From: Polynucleobacter sp. MWH-CaK5
GTDB taxonomy: Bacteria; Pseudomonadota; Gammaproteobacteria; Burkholderiales; Burkholderiaceae
Reading direction: 5' to 3'
Assembly (NCBI RefSeq): GCF_018687615.1
Contig: NZ_CP061299.1
Span: 1,411,433-1,475,432, forward strand
Length of the DNA: 64,000 bases
Shown here: positions 54,878 through 62,873 of the stretch, piece after piece
Position numbering within the stretch: the first letter of the stretch is position 1
Layout: each line of letters opens with the position of its first letter
The notes under the pieces: model-generated
What the model was told of the DNA's origin: nothing
Database searches by the model: none
What the model saw: the letters and a program-made list of their open reading frames with translations, nothing else
Made by a program: the position numbers and the translations under genes

Positions 54878-54903
54878 AAAAAAGGCGCCGAAGCGCCTTT
54901 TTT
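54878..54903. terminator. Bidirectional terminator between the small ORF and groEL
   Basis: GGCGC-CGAA-GCGCC flanked by A6 and T6 (54878-54903), a symmetrical terminator serving groEL (minus) and the 57-residue ORF (plus). Confidence 0.9.
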
Positions 54904-54921
54904 ATTTGAGTATGGACTCAA

Positions 54922-56571
54922 TTACATCATGCCGCCCATACCACCCATGCCACCCATACCGCCGCCCATATCAGGCATTGCTGGAGCGTCATCCTTTGGT
55001 GAATCAACTACTGCGCAGTCTGTTGTCAACAACAAACCAGCAACAGATGCTGCGTTCACTAAAGCTGTCTTAGTTACCTTAGCTGGATCGATAACACCCA
55101 TCTCAACCATGTCACCATACTCACCAGATGCTGCGTTGTAACCATAGTTGCCTTTACCAGCAGCTACGTTATTCACAACAACACTTGCCTCGTCACCAGC
55201 GTTTGAAACGATGATACGAAGTGGCTCTTCCATGGCGCGCAACACAATGCTGATACCAGCATTTTGGTCTGCGTTATCGCCCTTCAAAGTCATGATGGCT
55301 TGTTTAGCACGTACCAAGGCAACGCCGCCGCCAGGAACAATACCTTCTTCAACAGCAGCACGTGTAGCGTGCAATGCGTCGTCAACACGAGCCTTCTTCT
55401 CTTTCATTTCCACTTCTGTGGCTGCGCCAACACGTAGAACTGCAACACCGCCTGCCAACTTAGCAACACGCTCTTGTAGCTTTTCACGATCGTAGTCGCT
55501 TGTAGCTTCTTCGATTTGTGCACGAATTTGCTTAACGCGAGTTTCAATGTTCTTAGCTTCGCCTGCGCCATCAATGATGGTTGTGTTTTCTTTACCGATT
55601 TCAACACGCTTAGCTTGACCCAAGTCTTGTAGTGTTACTTTCTCTAGTGTCAAACCAACTTCTTCAGCAATCACTTGACCACCAGTCAAAATAGCGATGT
55701 CTTCAAGCATTGCTTTACGACGGTCACCGAAACCTGGAGCTTTAACAGCACAAGTCTTCAAGATGCCACGAATGTTGTTAACTACCAATGTTGCCAATGC
55801 TTCGCCTTCGATATCTTCAGCGATGATCAACAATGGACGACCAGCTTTAGCTACTTGCTCCAATACTGGCAACAAGTCACGAATGTTGCTGATCTTCTTG
55901 TCAAACAACAAGATGAATGGGTTTTCTAGAATAGCAACTTGCTTTTCTGGGTTGCTGATGAAATATGGTGAAAGGTAACCGCGGTCAAACTGCATACCTT
56001 CTACAACATCTAATTCATCTGCCAATGATTTGCCATCTTCAACAGTGATAACACCTTCTTTACCCACTTTTTCCATGGCTTCAGCGATGCGCTCACCAAT
56101 GCTGTAATCGCTGTTTGCTGAAATAGAACCAACTTGAGCGATTTCTTTTGTTGTTGTGCATGGCTTGCTGATTTTTGTGATTTCTGCGATTGCTGCAGTC
56201 ACTGCCTTATCAATACCGCGCTTCAAATCCATTGGGTTGTGACCAGCAACTACATACTTCATGCCTTCACGAACAATTGACTGAGCCAATACTGTTGCAG
56301 TTGTTGTACCGTCACCAGCGTTGTCAGCTGTCTTCGATGCAACTTCCTTAACCATCTGTGCGCCCATGTTTTGTAGCTTGTCCTTAAGCTCAATCTCTTT
56401 AGCAACTGACACACCGTCTTTAGTCACTAATGGGCCACCAAATGAACGCTCTAGAACCACGTTACGACCTTTAGGTCCTAAAGTTACTTTAACTGCGTTA
56501 GCCAAAATGTTAACGCCTTCGACCATGCGCGTACGCGCGCTGTCACTGAAAAATACATCTTTTGCTGCCAT
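54922..56571 (-). CDS. groL: Chaperonin GroEL (Hsp60)
   Basis: A 549-residue GroEL of normal length. Seen: the N-terminal KDVFFSDSARTRMVEGVNILA, TLGPKGRNVVLERSFG and ATP-binding DGTTTATVLAQ, the AAVEEGIVPGGGVAL segment, and the Gly-Met repeat tail (GGMGGMGGMM). It forms the double-ring folding chamber with GroES and also stabilises HrcA. It follows groES by 29 bases under the same CIRCE-controlled promoter. Confidence 0.99.
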   Translation of the reverse strand: MAAKDVFFSDSARTRMVEGVNILANAVKVTLGPKGRNVVLERSFGGPLVTKDGVSVAKEIELKDKLQNMGAQMVKEVASKTADNAGDGTTTATVLAQSIVREGMKYVVAGHNPMDLKRGIDKAVTAAIAEITKISKPCTTTKEIAQVGSISANSDYSIGERIAEAMEKVGKEGVITVEDGKSLADELDVVEGMQFDRGYLSPYFISNPEKQVAILENPFILLFDKKISNIRDLLPVLEQVAKAGRPLLIIAEDIEGEALATLVVNNIRGILKTCAVKAPGFGDRRKAMLEDIAILTGGQVIAEEVGLTLEKVTLQDLGQAKRVEIGKENTTIIDGAGEAKNIETRVKQIRAQIEEATSDYDREKLQERVAKLAGGVAVLRVGAATEVEMKEKKARVDDALHATRAAVEEGIVPGGGVALVRAKQAIMTLKGDNADQNAGISIVLRAMEEPLRIIVSNAGDEASVVVNNVAAGKGNYGYNAASGEYGDMVEMGVIDPAKVTKTALVNAASVAGLLLTTDCAVVDSPKDDAPAMPDMGGGMGGMGGMGGMM

Positions 56572-56600
56572 TTGAATTCCTTTCGATGTCTCTTATTTAA

Positions 56601-56891
56601 TTACTTCTGAACCACTGCCATGATGTCTTCTTCGCGCATAACTAGAAGCTCATCGCCATCAACTTTTACTGTCTGACCAGCATACTTGCCAAACAAAACA
56701 CGGTCGCCCACTTTCACATCAAGTGGAATAACCTTGCCTGACTCATCTTTTTTACCTGTGCCAACAGCAAGGATTTCACCTTGATCTGGCTTTTCAGCTG
56801 CAGTTTCAGGAATCACTAAACCTGAAGCTGTTTTTGTTTCGTTATCTAAACGCTTGATGATCACGCGATCATGTAAAGGGCGTAAATTCAT
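56601..56891 (-). CDS. groES: Co-chaperonin GroES (Hsp10)
   Basis: A 96-residue GroES beginning MNLRPLHDRVIIKRLD, with the mobile loop ETKTASGLVIPETAAEKP that contacts GroEL and the late GDRVLFGKYAGQTVKVDGDELLVMREEDIMAVV. First gene of the groES-groEL operon. Confidence 0.98.
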   Translation of the reverse strand: MNLRPLHDRVIIKRLDNETKTASGLVIPETAAEKPDQGEILAVGTGKKDESGKVIPLDVKVGDRVLFGKYAGQTVKVDGDELLVMREEDIMAVVQK

Positions 56892-56990
56892 TTTGACTCC
56901 TTTAAAAAGTTAGTAAGTGTTTACTTAACAGTTAGTAAAAATAATTAATTATAATTTCCAGAAGCAGTGTTATTAACCTAAAACAGGTTG

Positions 56991-57017
56991 TTAGCACTCT
57001 AACTGGTTGAGTGCTAA
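56991..57017. promoter_or_regulatory. CIRCE operator (HrcA-binding site) before groES
   Basis: TTAGCACTC (56991-56999), nine bases, then GAGTGCTAA (57009-57017): an exact CIRCE element. It starts at the end of the -10 box, so bound HrcA would block transcription start. hrcA itself is present at 10522-11547. Confidence 0.97.
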
Positions 57018-57046
57018 TTATAGGGATGGTACCCCAGCTTTTCAAG
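57017..57046 (-). promoter_or_regulatory. Overlapping sigma-70 and sigma-32-type promoters of groES-groEL
   Basis: Minus-strand TTGAAA (57040-57045), 17 bases, TATAAT (57017-57022) is a near-perfect sigma-70 promoter. The same region reads CTTGAAA (57040-57046), 14 bases, CCCTATAAT (57017-57025), resembling the RpoH consensus. Both overlap the CIRCE operator, suggesting dual control by HrcA repression and heat-shock sigma factor. Confidence 0.75.
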
Positions 57047-57172
57047 GGTCATCACCATATTTTCCGTTCAAAGAACGGATCCCCTGGGCATTCACAAACA
57101 AGCTTTTCTCTAGAGCACTTTAAATATTGGCGATAAAAAATCACCAAGCTATTGATTTTATTGGATTTAATT

Positions 57173-58021
57173 ATGAAACCTAAGTCTCGGCTCTATTCGT
57201 TGGTTAAAAATTGGACTAAAAAGCCAGGCTTGGCTGTTAAAGAGCTTCATCAGGGACAACTGTATGAGGTGATGCTGCAACCAGAAAGCCAACAACTAGA
57301 AGCATGGGCCAAATCTCAAGATCTATCGTTTGAGCTGGCTCTGAGCACCAAAGACCTCGTCACTGAATTTGTCATGCTGACATCCTTAGAGCACGCCACC
57401 AAAGAGACGGTAATCGCTCTGATCAAGGAAGGTATTCGTGCGGCCGATTATTGGCACAGCTTCACCAAACCTCACGCCATCATGCTTGCGATGAAAGTAG
57501 ATTGGTTGCTTGATACAAATTTGATGAACGACTTCCAAGAACTGTTGCTGAAGTGTCACTTACCGGTTGGATTAATTTATGTCGGCATCAGTGATTTAGC
57601 TCAAACAAAACAAACAAATCAATTAGAAGAGGCCTTGCTTCAATTACAACGCCTGGGCATTTTGTTTCATTTACTCAACTTCACGGGACAAGAAGAAGAG
57701 TGCCAATTAATGCTCAATCATCGCTTCACGCATATTCATATAGCAGGTGATTTGATCAGACAGGCCATTCCAGGCAGTCAATGCGAAAAGAAATTGATGG
57801 CCCTGAAAGCGCTCATTGAAGCCAATGACTCGGTCTCTGTCACAGGACCTATCAAACTCATGCACGAAAAATCGGTGGCTGAAAAACATGCCATTGATTG
57901 TTACTACGGAAAACACATCATGCCCGCAATGACACTTCACCAAGTACTAAAAATGGGTCGAAGCGCCAAACAACAATTAGCCATAAGACAACTGATCAAG
58001 AAACAGTCACACAAGGAGTGA
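57173..58021 (+). CDS. Catalytically degenerate EAL-domain protein (putative signalling partner)
   Basis: A 282-residue protein from ATG 57173. From about residue 130 it follows the order of an EAL phosphodiesterase domain: LEEALLQLQRLGILFHLLNF in place of the strand ending DDFGTG, FTHIHIAGDLI in place of the KIDxSF strand, SVTGPIK in place of AEGVE, and CYYGKHIMPAM in place of QGYxxxxP. The metal and catalytic residues are replaced, so c-di-GMP hydrolysis is unlikely. The N-terminal 130 residues are also EAL-like but diverged. It lies five bases before the response regulator gene. Remote homology is by eye and should be tested by profile search. Confidence 0.6.
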   Translation: MKPKSRLYSLVKNWTKKPGLAVKELHQGQLYEVMLQPESQQLEAWAKSQDLSFELALSTKDLVTEFVMLTSLEHATKETVIALIKEGIRAADYWHSFTKPHAIMLAMKVDWLLDTNLMNDFQELLLKCHLPVGLIYVGISDLAQTKQTNQLEEALLQLQRLGILFHLLNFTGQEEECQLMLNHRFTHIHIAGDLIRQAIPGSQCEKKLMALKALIEANDSVSVTGPIKLMHEKSVAEKHAIDCYYGKHIMPAMTLHQVLKMGRSAKQQLAIRQLIKKQSHKE

Positions 58022-58026
58022 GTTAG

Positions 58027-58650
58027 ATGAGAAAAAAAGTCCTATTGGTTGACGACCACCCAGCGATGCTCTGGGCACTTAAAAATATGCTGGCACAACA
58101 AGTTCACTTTGAAATCATTGGTGAGGCCACCGATGGTGATGGCTGCCTTGAATTCGCCAGAGAAAACGAAACAGACTTGATCATTCTTGATGTAGACATG
58201 CCAAAAATTGATGGCTTTGACGTGATCCGTCGTTTGAAAATCATTTCTCCGGACAGCAGAATCTTAGTGGTGTCTTCTCTCGAGGCCAAGGTATATGGCA
58301 GTCGGGTCAGAAGTCTTGGTGGCCACGGCTTTATTAACAAGACAGCCAGCTCAGACATCATCCTGGCCGCATGCCTAGCGGTCTCTCAGGGCTATACCTT
58401 TTTCCACGTGAATAATTCATCAAAGATATTCAGCAGTGATGAAGAAATCATTTCATCATTCTCACCAAGAGAATTCCAAGTCCTCAAATACTTGGCAGAT
58501 GGCCACCCCAACAGCGCAATTTCTGAATTTCTCCACATCAGCACTAAAACAGTATCCACGTACAAGAACCGTGTTTATAAAAAAATTGGCGTGAGCAATA
58601 TTGCAGAACTAATTTCATTTTGCAGAACCAATCGAATCGTTGATGCCTGA
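58027..58650 (+). CDS. BvgA-like response regulator (REC-LuxR/NarL type)
   Basis: A 207-residue regulator. The receiver domain shows LLVDDHP with the acidic pocket, phospho-acceptor Asp55 (ILDVDMPKIDGFDVI) and Lys105 (GFINKTAS). The LuxR-type helix-turn-helix is at about 146-200 (SPREFQVLKYLADGHPNSAI, KTVSTYKNRVYKKIGV). The GYTFF segment linking the domains resembles BvgA of Bordetella. Its last eight bases overlap the hybrid kinase gene, so the two form a pair. Target genes cannot be read. Confidence 0.88.
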   Translation: MRKKVLLVDDHPAMLWALKNMLAQQVHFEIIGEATDGDGCLEFARENETDLIILDVDMPKIDGFDVIRRLKIISPDSRILVVSSLEAKVYGSRVRSLGGHGFINKTASSDIILAACLAVSQGYTFFHVNNSSKIFSSDEEIISSFSPREFQVLKYLADGHPNSAISEFLHISTKTVSTYKNRVYKKIGVSNIAELISFCRTNRIVDA

Positions 58651-60226
58651 CAAATATCAATTTACTCTCTTTGCATTACTAGGCACCTGCTTATTCAGTA
58701 TTTATTTGCTGATTAGAAATAAGCATTGGGCCAATCTTGCGCAAAAGAATCAACGCCATTTAAACGCATTTCAAGAAACAAAGAATCAGGCTATTTCAAC
58801 CATCAGCCATGAAATCAGAACACCGATCAGTGCCATCCTGGGCATCCAAGAAAAGCTGCTGCGCAACAACCATTTAGACATTTCAGAAAAAACCATCTTA
58901 GAAAGTGCCCATGCTTCAGCCGAATCGATGCTCGAGGTATTAAATCAGTTATTGGATTTATCAAAAATTGATGCCGGGAAGATGGAACTAAGAGTAGAAG
59001 CCTGCAATCTAGGAAATCTGATCAAAAATATCAGTAGAACATTCAGCGCACTTGCTCACAAAAATAACACCACTGTCAGCTGCCACGTTTGCCCTGAAAT
59101 GGCAGAGAGCTTGATGGCTGACGGCACAAGATTGGGACAGATACTCCATAACTTGATCAGCAATGCGATCAAGTTCAGCGCTGACAGAAAAGTACACATA
59201 ACAACGCGCACGATCGCCAACGATCACTATGCTCAAAGCATCTATTTTGAGGTTTCAGATAATGGCAAAGGAATTCCGCAAGCTCATATCTCAAGAATTT
59301 TCAAACCTTATGAACAATATGAGCATTTTGATACCGAGCCAACACAATCGAGCACTGGCCTTGGATTGACGATTGCCAAACAACTCATTGCGATGATGGG
59401 TGGCAGACTAGACATTGACTCTGAAGAGGGCTTTGGCACATCAGTGAGCTTCACACTCTCGTTCAAAAGATCTATCAAACAACCTAAATACACAAAAATC
59501 AGCATTCCCGAGGAAAGGGTCGCACCTCTGATCACCCATCATGAAAGCGTGATGATTGTTGATGATCATGCGCCAAGCAGGCTCATCACAGAAGCTCAAT
59601 TCAAAGAAATGGGCTATTGCGTTCACTCAAGCTCCTGCGGCCAAGAAGCTTTGAAGACAATTCTTGAGTCTTCTTTTGATATTTTGGTCACAGACTTGAC
59701 CATGCCCATCATCAATGGCGATCAATTGGCCATTGAAGCTCACCAGCACTATAGCTCCAAGATCAAGATTTTTGGTCTAACGGCTCACACCGATGGAGCC
59801 CACAGATTATTGAACCCTAACAATGTGTTTGATTTTGTTTTAATCAAGCCAGCATCCATGCGGGATTGGCAACAAGAGTTAGCGCTTGAAAAAACATATT
59901 TGATGACTTTCAAGGATTCTGCCGACTCACAACAGTCCATGATGAAAATCATTGCCAGTGAAATTCTGATCTACCAAGAAAAATCCCTGGATCTTTTACT
60001 GCAGTGTCTTGGCCAGCAGCAATGGGTAGTAAGCGAAGTTGAATTAAAAAGCATGGCGCATAAATTGCTGGGTGGCGCCAAGCTCAGCAATGACGCAAGA
60101 CTGGTCAAACTTTGCGAGCAATTCCAGGCAAAAATACCTCAGCCTCACCGCCCTCTTTTTTATGACCTGTGCATTGCCCTGACTCGCTCGAACAAGCTAT
60201 TAAAAAAGATTGCCTCAGTGCCTTAA
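58643..60226 (+). CDS. BvgS-like hybrid histidine kinase (HisKA-HATPase-REC-Hpt)
   Basis: A 527-residue phosphorelay kinase. One membrane helix (residues about 8-24) is followed directly by the dimerisation domain with His56 (STISHEIRTPISAILG), the ATPase domain (Asn174 in HNLISNAIKFS, DNGKGI, STGLGLTIAKQL), a receiver domain with Asp351 (VTDLTMPIINGD) and Lys402, and a C-terminal Hpt-like domain with His473 (MAHKLLGGA). There is no periplasmic, PAS or HAMP sensor domain, unlike BvgS or EvgS. The four-step relay His-Asp-His-Asp would end on the neighbouring regulator. ATG 58643 is preferred to TTG 58640. Confidence 0.88.
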   Translation: MPDKYQFTLFALLGTCLFSIYLLIRNKHWANLAQKNQRHLNAFQETKNQAISTISHEIRTPISAILGIQEKLLRNNHLDISEKTILESAHASAESMLEVLNQLLDLSKIDAGKMELRVEACNLGNLIKNISRTFSALAHKNNTTVSCHVCPEMAESLMADGTRLGQILHNLISNAIKFSADRKVHITTRTIANDHYAQSIYFEVSDNGKGIPQAHISRIFKPYEQYEHFDTEPTQSSTGLGLTIAKQLIAMMGGRLDIDSEEGFGTSVSFTLSFKRSIKQPKYTKISIPEERVAPLITHHESVMIVDDHAPSRLITEAQFKEMGYCVHSSSCGQEALKTILESSFDILVTDLTMPIINGDQLAIEAHQHYSSKIKIFGLTAHTDGAHRLLNPNNVFDFVLIKPASMRDWQQELALEKTYLMTFKDSADSQQSMMKIIASEILIYQEKSLDLLLQCLGQQQWVVSEVELKSMAHKLLGGAKLSNDARLVKLCEQFQAKIPQPHRPLFYDLCIALTRSNKLLKKIASVP

Positions 60227-60267
60227 GCATATGTACATAAATGCTTATTAGGCTATATGATTCAGGC

Positions 60268-61830
60268 ATGCCATTTAAGAGACATTTATTGATATTGACG
60301 AGCTTTGTTTTAATCACACAAAGCCATGTTTCATTTGCAAAAGATTTTTTACCTGCGCCAGTCGAATCAGCGATTAAAAAAAGTGGCATCCCCAAAGAAG
60401 CTATTTCCATTTCGGTCGATAAAATCACCAGCCAACAAGACCATGCTACCTTTAATTCTCACGATGTGATTCATTGGCAAGAGACTTTGGGCATGAATCC
60501 AGCATCCACGATGAAGCTTGTCACAAGCTTGGCTGCCATGGAAATGTTAGGTCCACAGTACCGATGGAAAACTGATTTGTTTACCAATGGTCAGATCTCA
60601 AAAGGAACCCTTCGCGGTGACTTGCTCATCAGAGGAAGTGGCGATCCAAAGTTAATTCCTGAAGAAATCAATAAACTTTTAGCCAACCTAAAAGCAAGTG
60701 GCGTTAAAAATATTCATGGGGATTTGATTTTTGATAGAAGTGCGTATGACAAATCAGTCAAAGAATCTTCATTTTCGGATGGTGAACCACTACGTGCCTA
60801 TAACGTTGCACCAGATGCTTTGTTATTTGCGTTCAATAGTTTCAGCTTTCAGTTTTTTCCAAATCTAGAAAATCGTTTGGTTGTCATCAAGCAAACACCC
60901 CGCATGGCAAATTTATCAATTGATAATAATTTGACAGTCGTGGATGGCCCTTGTACAAATTGGCGAGATAACATCACGATGACTCTGAAAACAGAAAAGA
61001 GTTCGGCTTGGGTTGCCAGCTTCAGCGGCGACTACCCCAGCGCTTGCTCTACTGCTAATTGGAATATTGTTGCCTCTGACAGCGATCATTTTTTATCGCA
61101 AAGCTTGATTGCTGCATGGGAAGACCTAGGTGGTACTTGGGGCAAAAAACCCACTATTAAAAGCGGCCAACTGTCTGAATCTTTTCGGCCAATCGTCACG
61201 CACTTTGGCATCCCCTTGTATGAATCAGTCAAAGATATCAACAAGCTTTCAAATAATGTGATGGCCAAGCAAGTTTTATTGACTCTTGCCATAGAACAGA
61301 ATGGTGCCCCAGGCAATACCAACAACGGCAATATGGTGGTTAAGTCGTGGCTCAAGAAATACCAATTAGACATGCCTGAGCTTGTCATTGAGAACGGCTC
61401 CGGTTTATCTAGAATCGAGAGAATCAGTTCCAAACATCTTAATCAAGTACTGCTGCTTGGTTTGAATTCTTCTACAAGAGATTACTTCACAGAATCACTA
61501 CCAATCGCAGGCGTGGATGGAACCATGAAACATCGCCTGATGGATAAGCTTCGCAAATACATCCCCAAAAAAGGAGAGGCACAAGCTTTTGAAAAGAATC
61601 TCTCCCAATTTCCAAAGCCCATCAAAAAATATGGCGCTTATATTAAAACTGGCTCTTTGGCTGATGTAAGAAGTATTTCAGGCTATGTCGTGAGTAAAAG
61701 CGGTCAGGTCTATGCGATTTCATCATTCATCAATCATCAGAACGCTCGCTCTGGGCGAGGGATTCATGATGCATTAATGACTTGGCTTCTTGATGATGGC
61801 CCGCAGCAATTACACGCCAGAGCCCACTGA
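60268..61830 (+). CDS. dacB: D-alanyl-D-alanine carboxypeptidase/endopeptidase, PBP4 (DacB) family
   Basis: A 520-residue periplasmic penicillin-binding protein of class C (PBP4 type). A signal peptide (MPFKRHLLILTSFVLITQSH, then VSFA) precedes the catalytic domain with the SxxK motif at Ser80-Lys83 (NPASTMKLV), the SxN motif (LSNNVMAKQ) and KTG (YIKTGSLAD). The large insertion between SxxK and SxN is typical. It trims or cleaves peptidoglycan cross-links. An ATG at 60241 would add nine residues before the signal peptide; 60268 is preferred. It is 41 bases after the kinase gene and may be a separate unit. Confidence 0.9.
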   Translation: MPFKRHLLILTSFVLITQSHVSFAKDFLPAPVESAIKKSGIPKEAISISVDKITSQQDHATFNSHDVIHWQETLGMNPASTMKLVTSLAAMEMLGPQYRWKTDLFTNGQISKGTLRGDLLIRGSGDPKLIPEEINKLLANLKASGVKNIHGDLIFDRSAYDKSVKESSFSDGEPLRAYNVAPDALLFAFNSFSFQFFPNLENRLVVIKQTPRMANLSIDNNLTVVDGPCTNWRDNITMTLKTEKSSAWVASFSGDYPSACSTANWNIVASDSDHFLSQSLIAAWEDLGGTWGKKPTIKSGQLSESFRPIVTHFGIPLYESVKDINKLSNNVMAKQVLLTLAIEQNGAPGNTNNGNMVVKSWLKKYQLDMPELVIENGSGLSRIERISSKHLNQVLLLGLNSSTRDYFTESLPIAGVDGTMKHRLMDKLRKYIPKKGEAQAFEKNLSQFPKPIKKYGAYIKTGSLADVRSISGYVVSKSGQVYAISSFINHQNARSGRGIHDALMTWLLDDGPQQLHARAH

Positions 61831-62871
61831 GGCGCGACCTAAGCGGTCTCTGATAGCATCCCACTCAAGACCATCGGGTAACTGTTCAAAGAAGATGCAA
61901 TCGACTTTCAGCGCATCCAACTGTCTTAGCAAAGCATAGAGCTCCCTGGCCACAGCTTTTGATTCAAGAGGCAAGAGCACTTCCTTTGCCACATTCTTTA
62001 AACCAAGCTCATTAGCAAGCAAATCTTTTGAGAAATGCACCCAAGCAATATTCTTTAAATCAGAGTTATTCACCTTAGCCAATATAGCCAATACTGACTG
62101 AGTGTCTTTGGCATCATATAAAACCAATTTCGTCTTCGGTGCGTAGTGCGCGCTCAAACTTCCAGACACCCTTGGTGCAGATCCAGTCTTTGCTGTGACA
62201 CCATCAGTCACTTCATTTTTACCAAGCACTTGATCAATCATTGTTTGAGTGATCGCCCCTGGTCTCAAAATAATAGCGCCATGAGTATCAAGGCGAGTCA
62301 AATCAACAATGGTTGATTCGATACCGACATCACAGGGACCGCCATCAAGCACCAATACTTCATCACCTGGAAACTCTTCGCGAACATGCTCTGCGGTGGT
62401 TGGAGAAATTCTGCCAAAACGATTGGCAGAGGGTGCGGCCAAGCCGCCACCAAACTCTTTTAATAAATGTTGTGCCACAGGATGCTTGGGACAACGAACA
62501 CCAACGGTTTCTTGTCCGCCTGTGACTTCCAATAAAACATTTTTGGCTTTTGGCAGAATCATGGTCAAAGGACCTGGCCAGAACGCATGGGCCAAGATCA
62601 ATGCTTCTGGAGAAACATCACGTGACCATTGGCTGAGGATTTCGCGCCAAGCATTGGACGCGACCTCTTGATCATTACTCAAACTTAGATGAGGCTGTGC
62701 AATATGCACAATCAAAGGGTGACCTGAAGGACGACCCTTACTCGAAAATATTTTATTGATGGCTGAAACATTATTGGCATCCGCTGCCAACCCATAAACT
62801 GTTTCAGTGGGCATCGCTACTAAACCACCAGCCCTCAGAACGTCTACCGCTCTTTTGATTGAATCAGGCAT
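61810..62871 (-). CDS. L-threonylcarbamoyladenylate synthase, Sua5 type
   Basis: A 353-residue two-domain enzyme that makes threonylcarbamoyl-AMP for the t6A37 modification of tRNA. The YrdC domain shows RAGGLVAMPTETVYGLAADA, SKGRPSGHPLIVH and GPLTMILPKA, and the C-terminal Sua5 domain (about residues 220-353) follows PRVSGSLSAHYAPKT. The extra domain separates it from shorter TsaC proteins. ATG 62871 is chosen because the ATG at 62913 would overlap purK by 40 bases. It overlaps the end of dacB on the other strand by 21 bases. Confidence 0.92.
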   Translation of the reverse strand: MPDSIKRAVDVLRAGGLVAMPTETVYGLAADANNVSAINKIFSSKGRPSGHPLIVHIAQPHLSLSNDQEVASNAWREILSQWSRDVSPEALILAHAFWPGPLTMILPKAKNVLLEVTGGQETVGVRCPKHPVAQHLLKEFGGGLAAPSANRFGRISPTTAEHVREEFPGDEVLVLDGGPCDVGIESTIVDLTRLDTHGAIILRPGAITQTMIDQVLGKNEVTDGVTAKTGSAPRVSGSLSAHYAPKTKLVLYDAKDTQSVLAILAKVNNSDLKNIAWVHFSKDLLANELGLKNVAKEVLLPLESKAVARELYALLRQLDALKVDCIFFEQLPDGLEWDAIRDRLGRASVGSGV

Positions 62872-62873
62872 GA

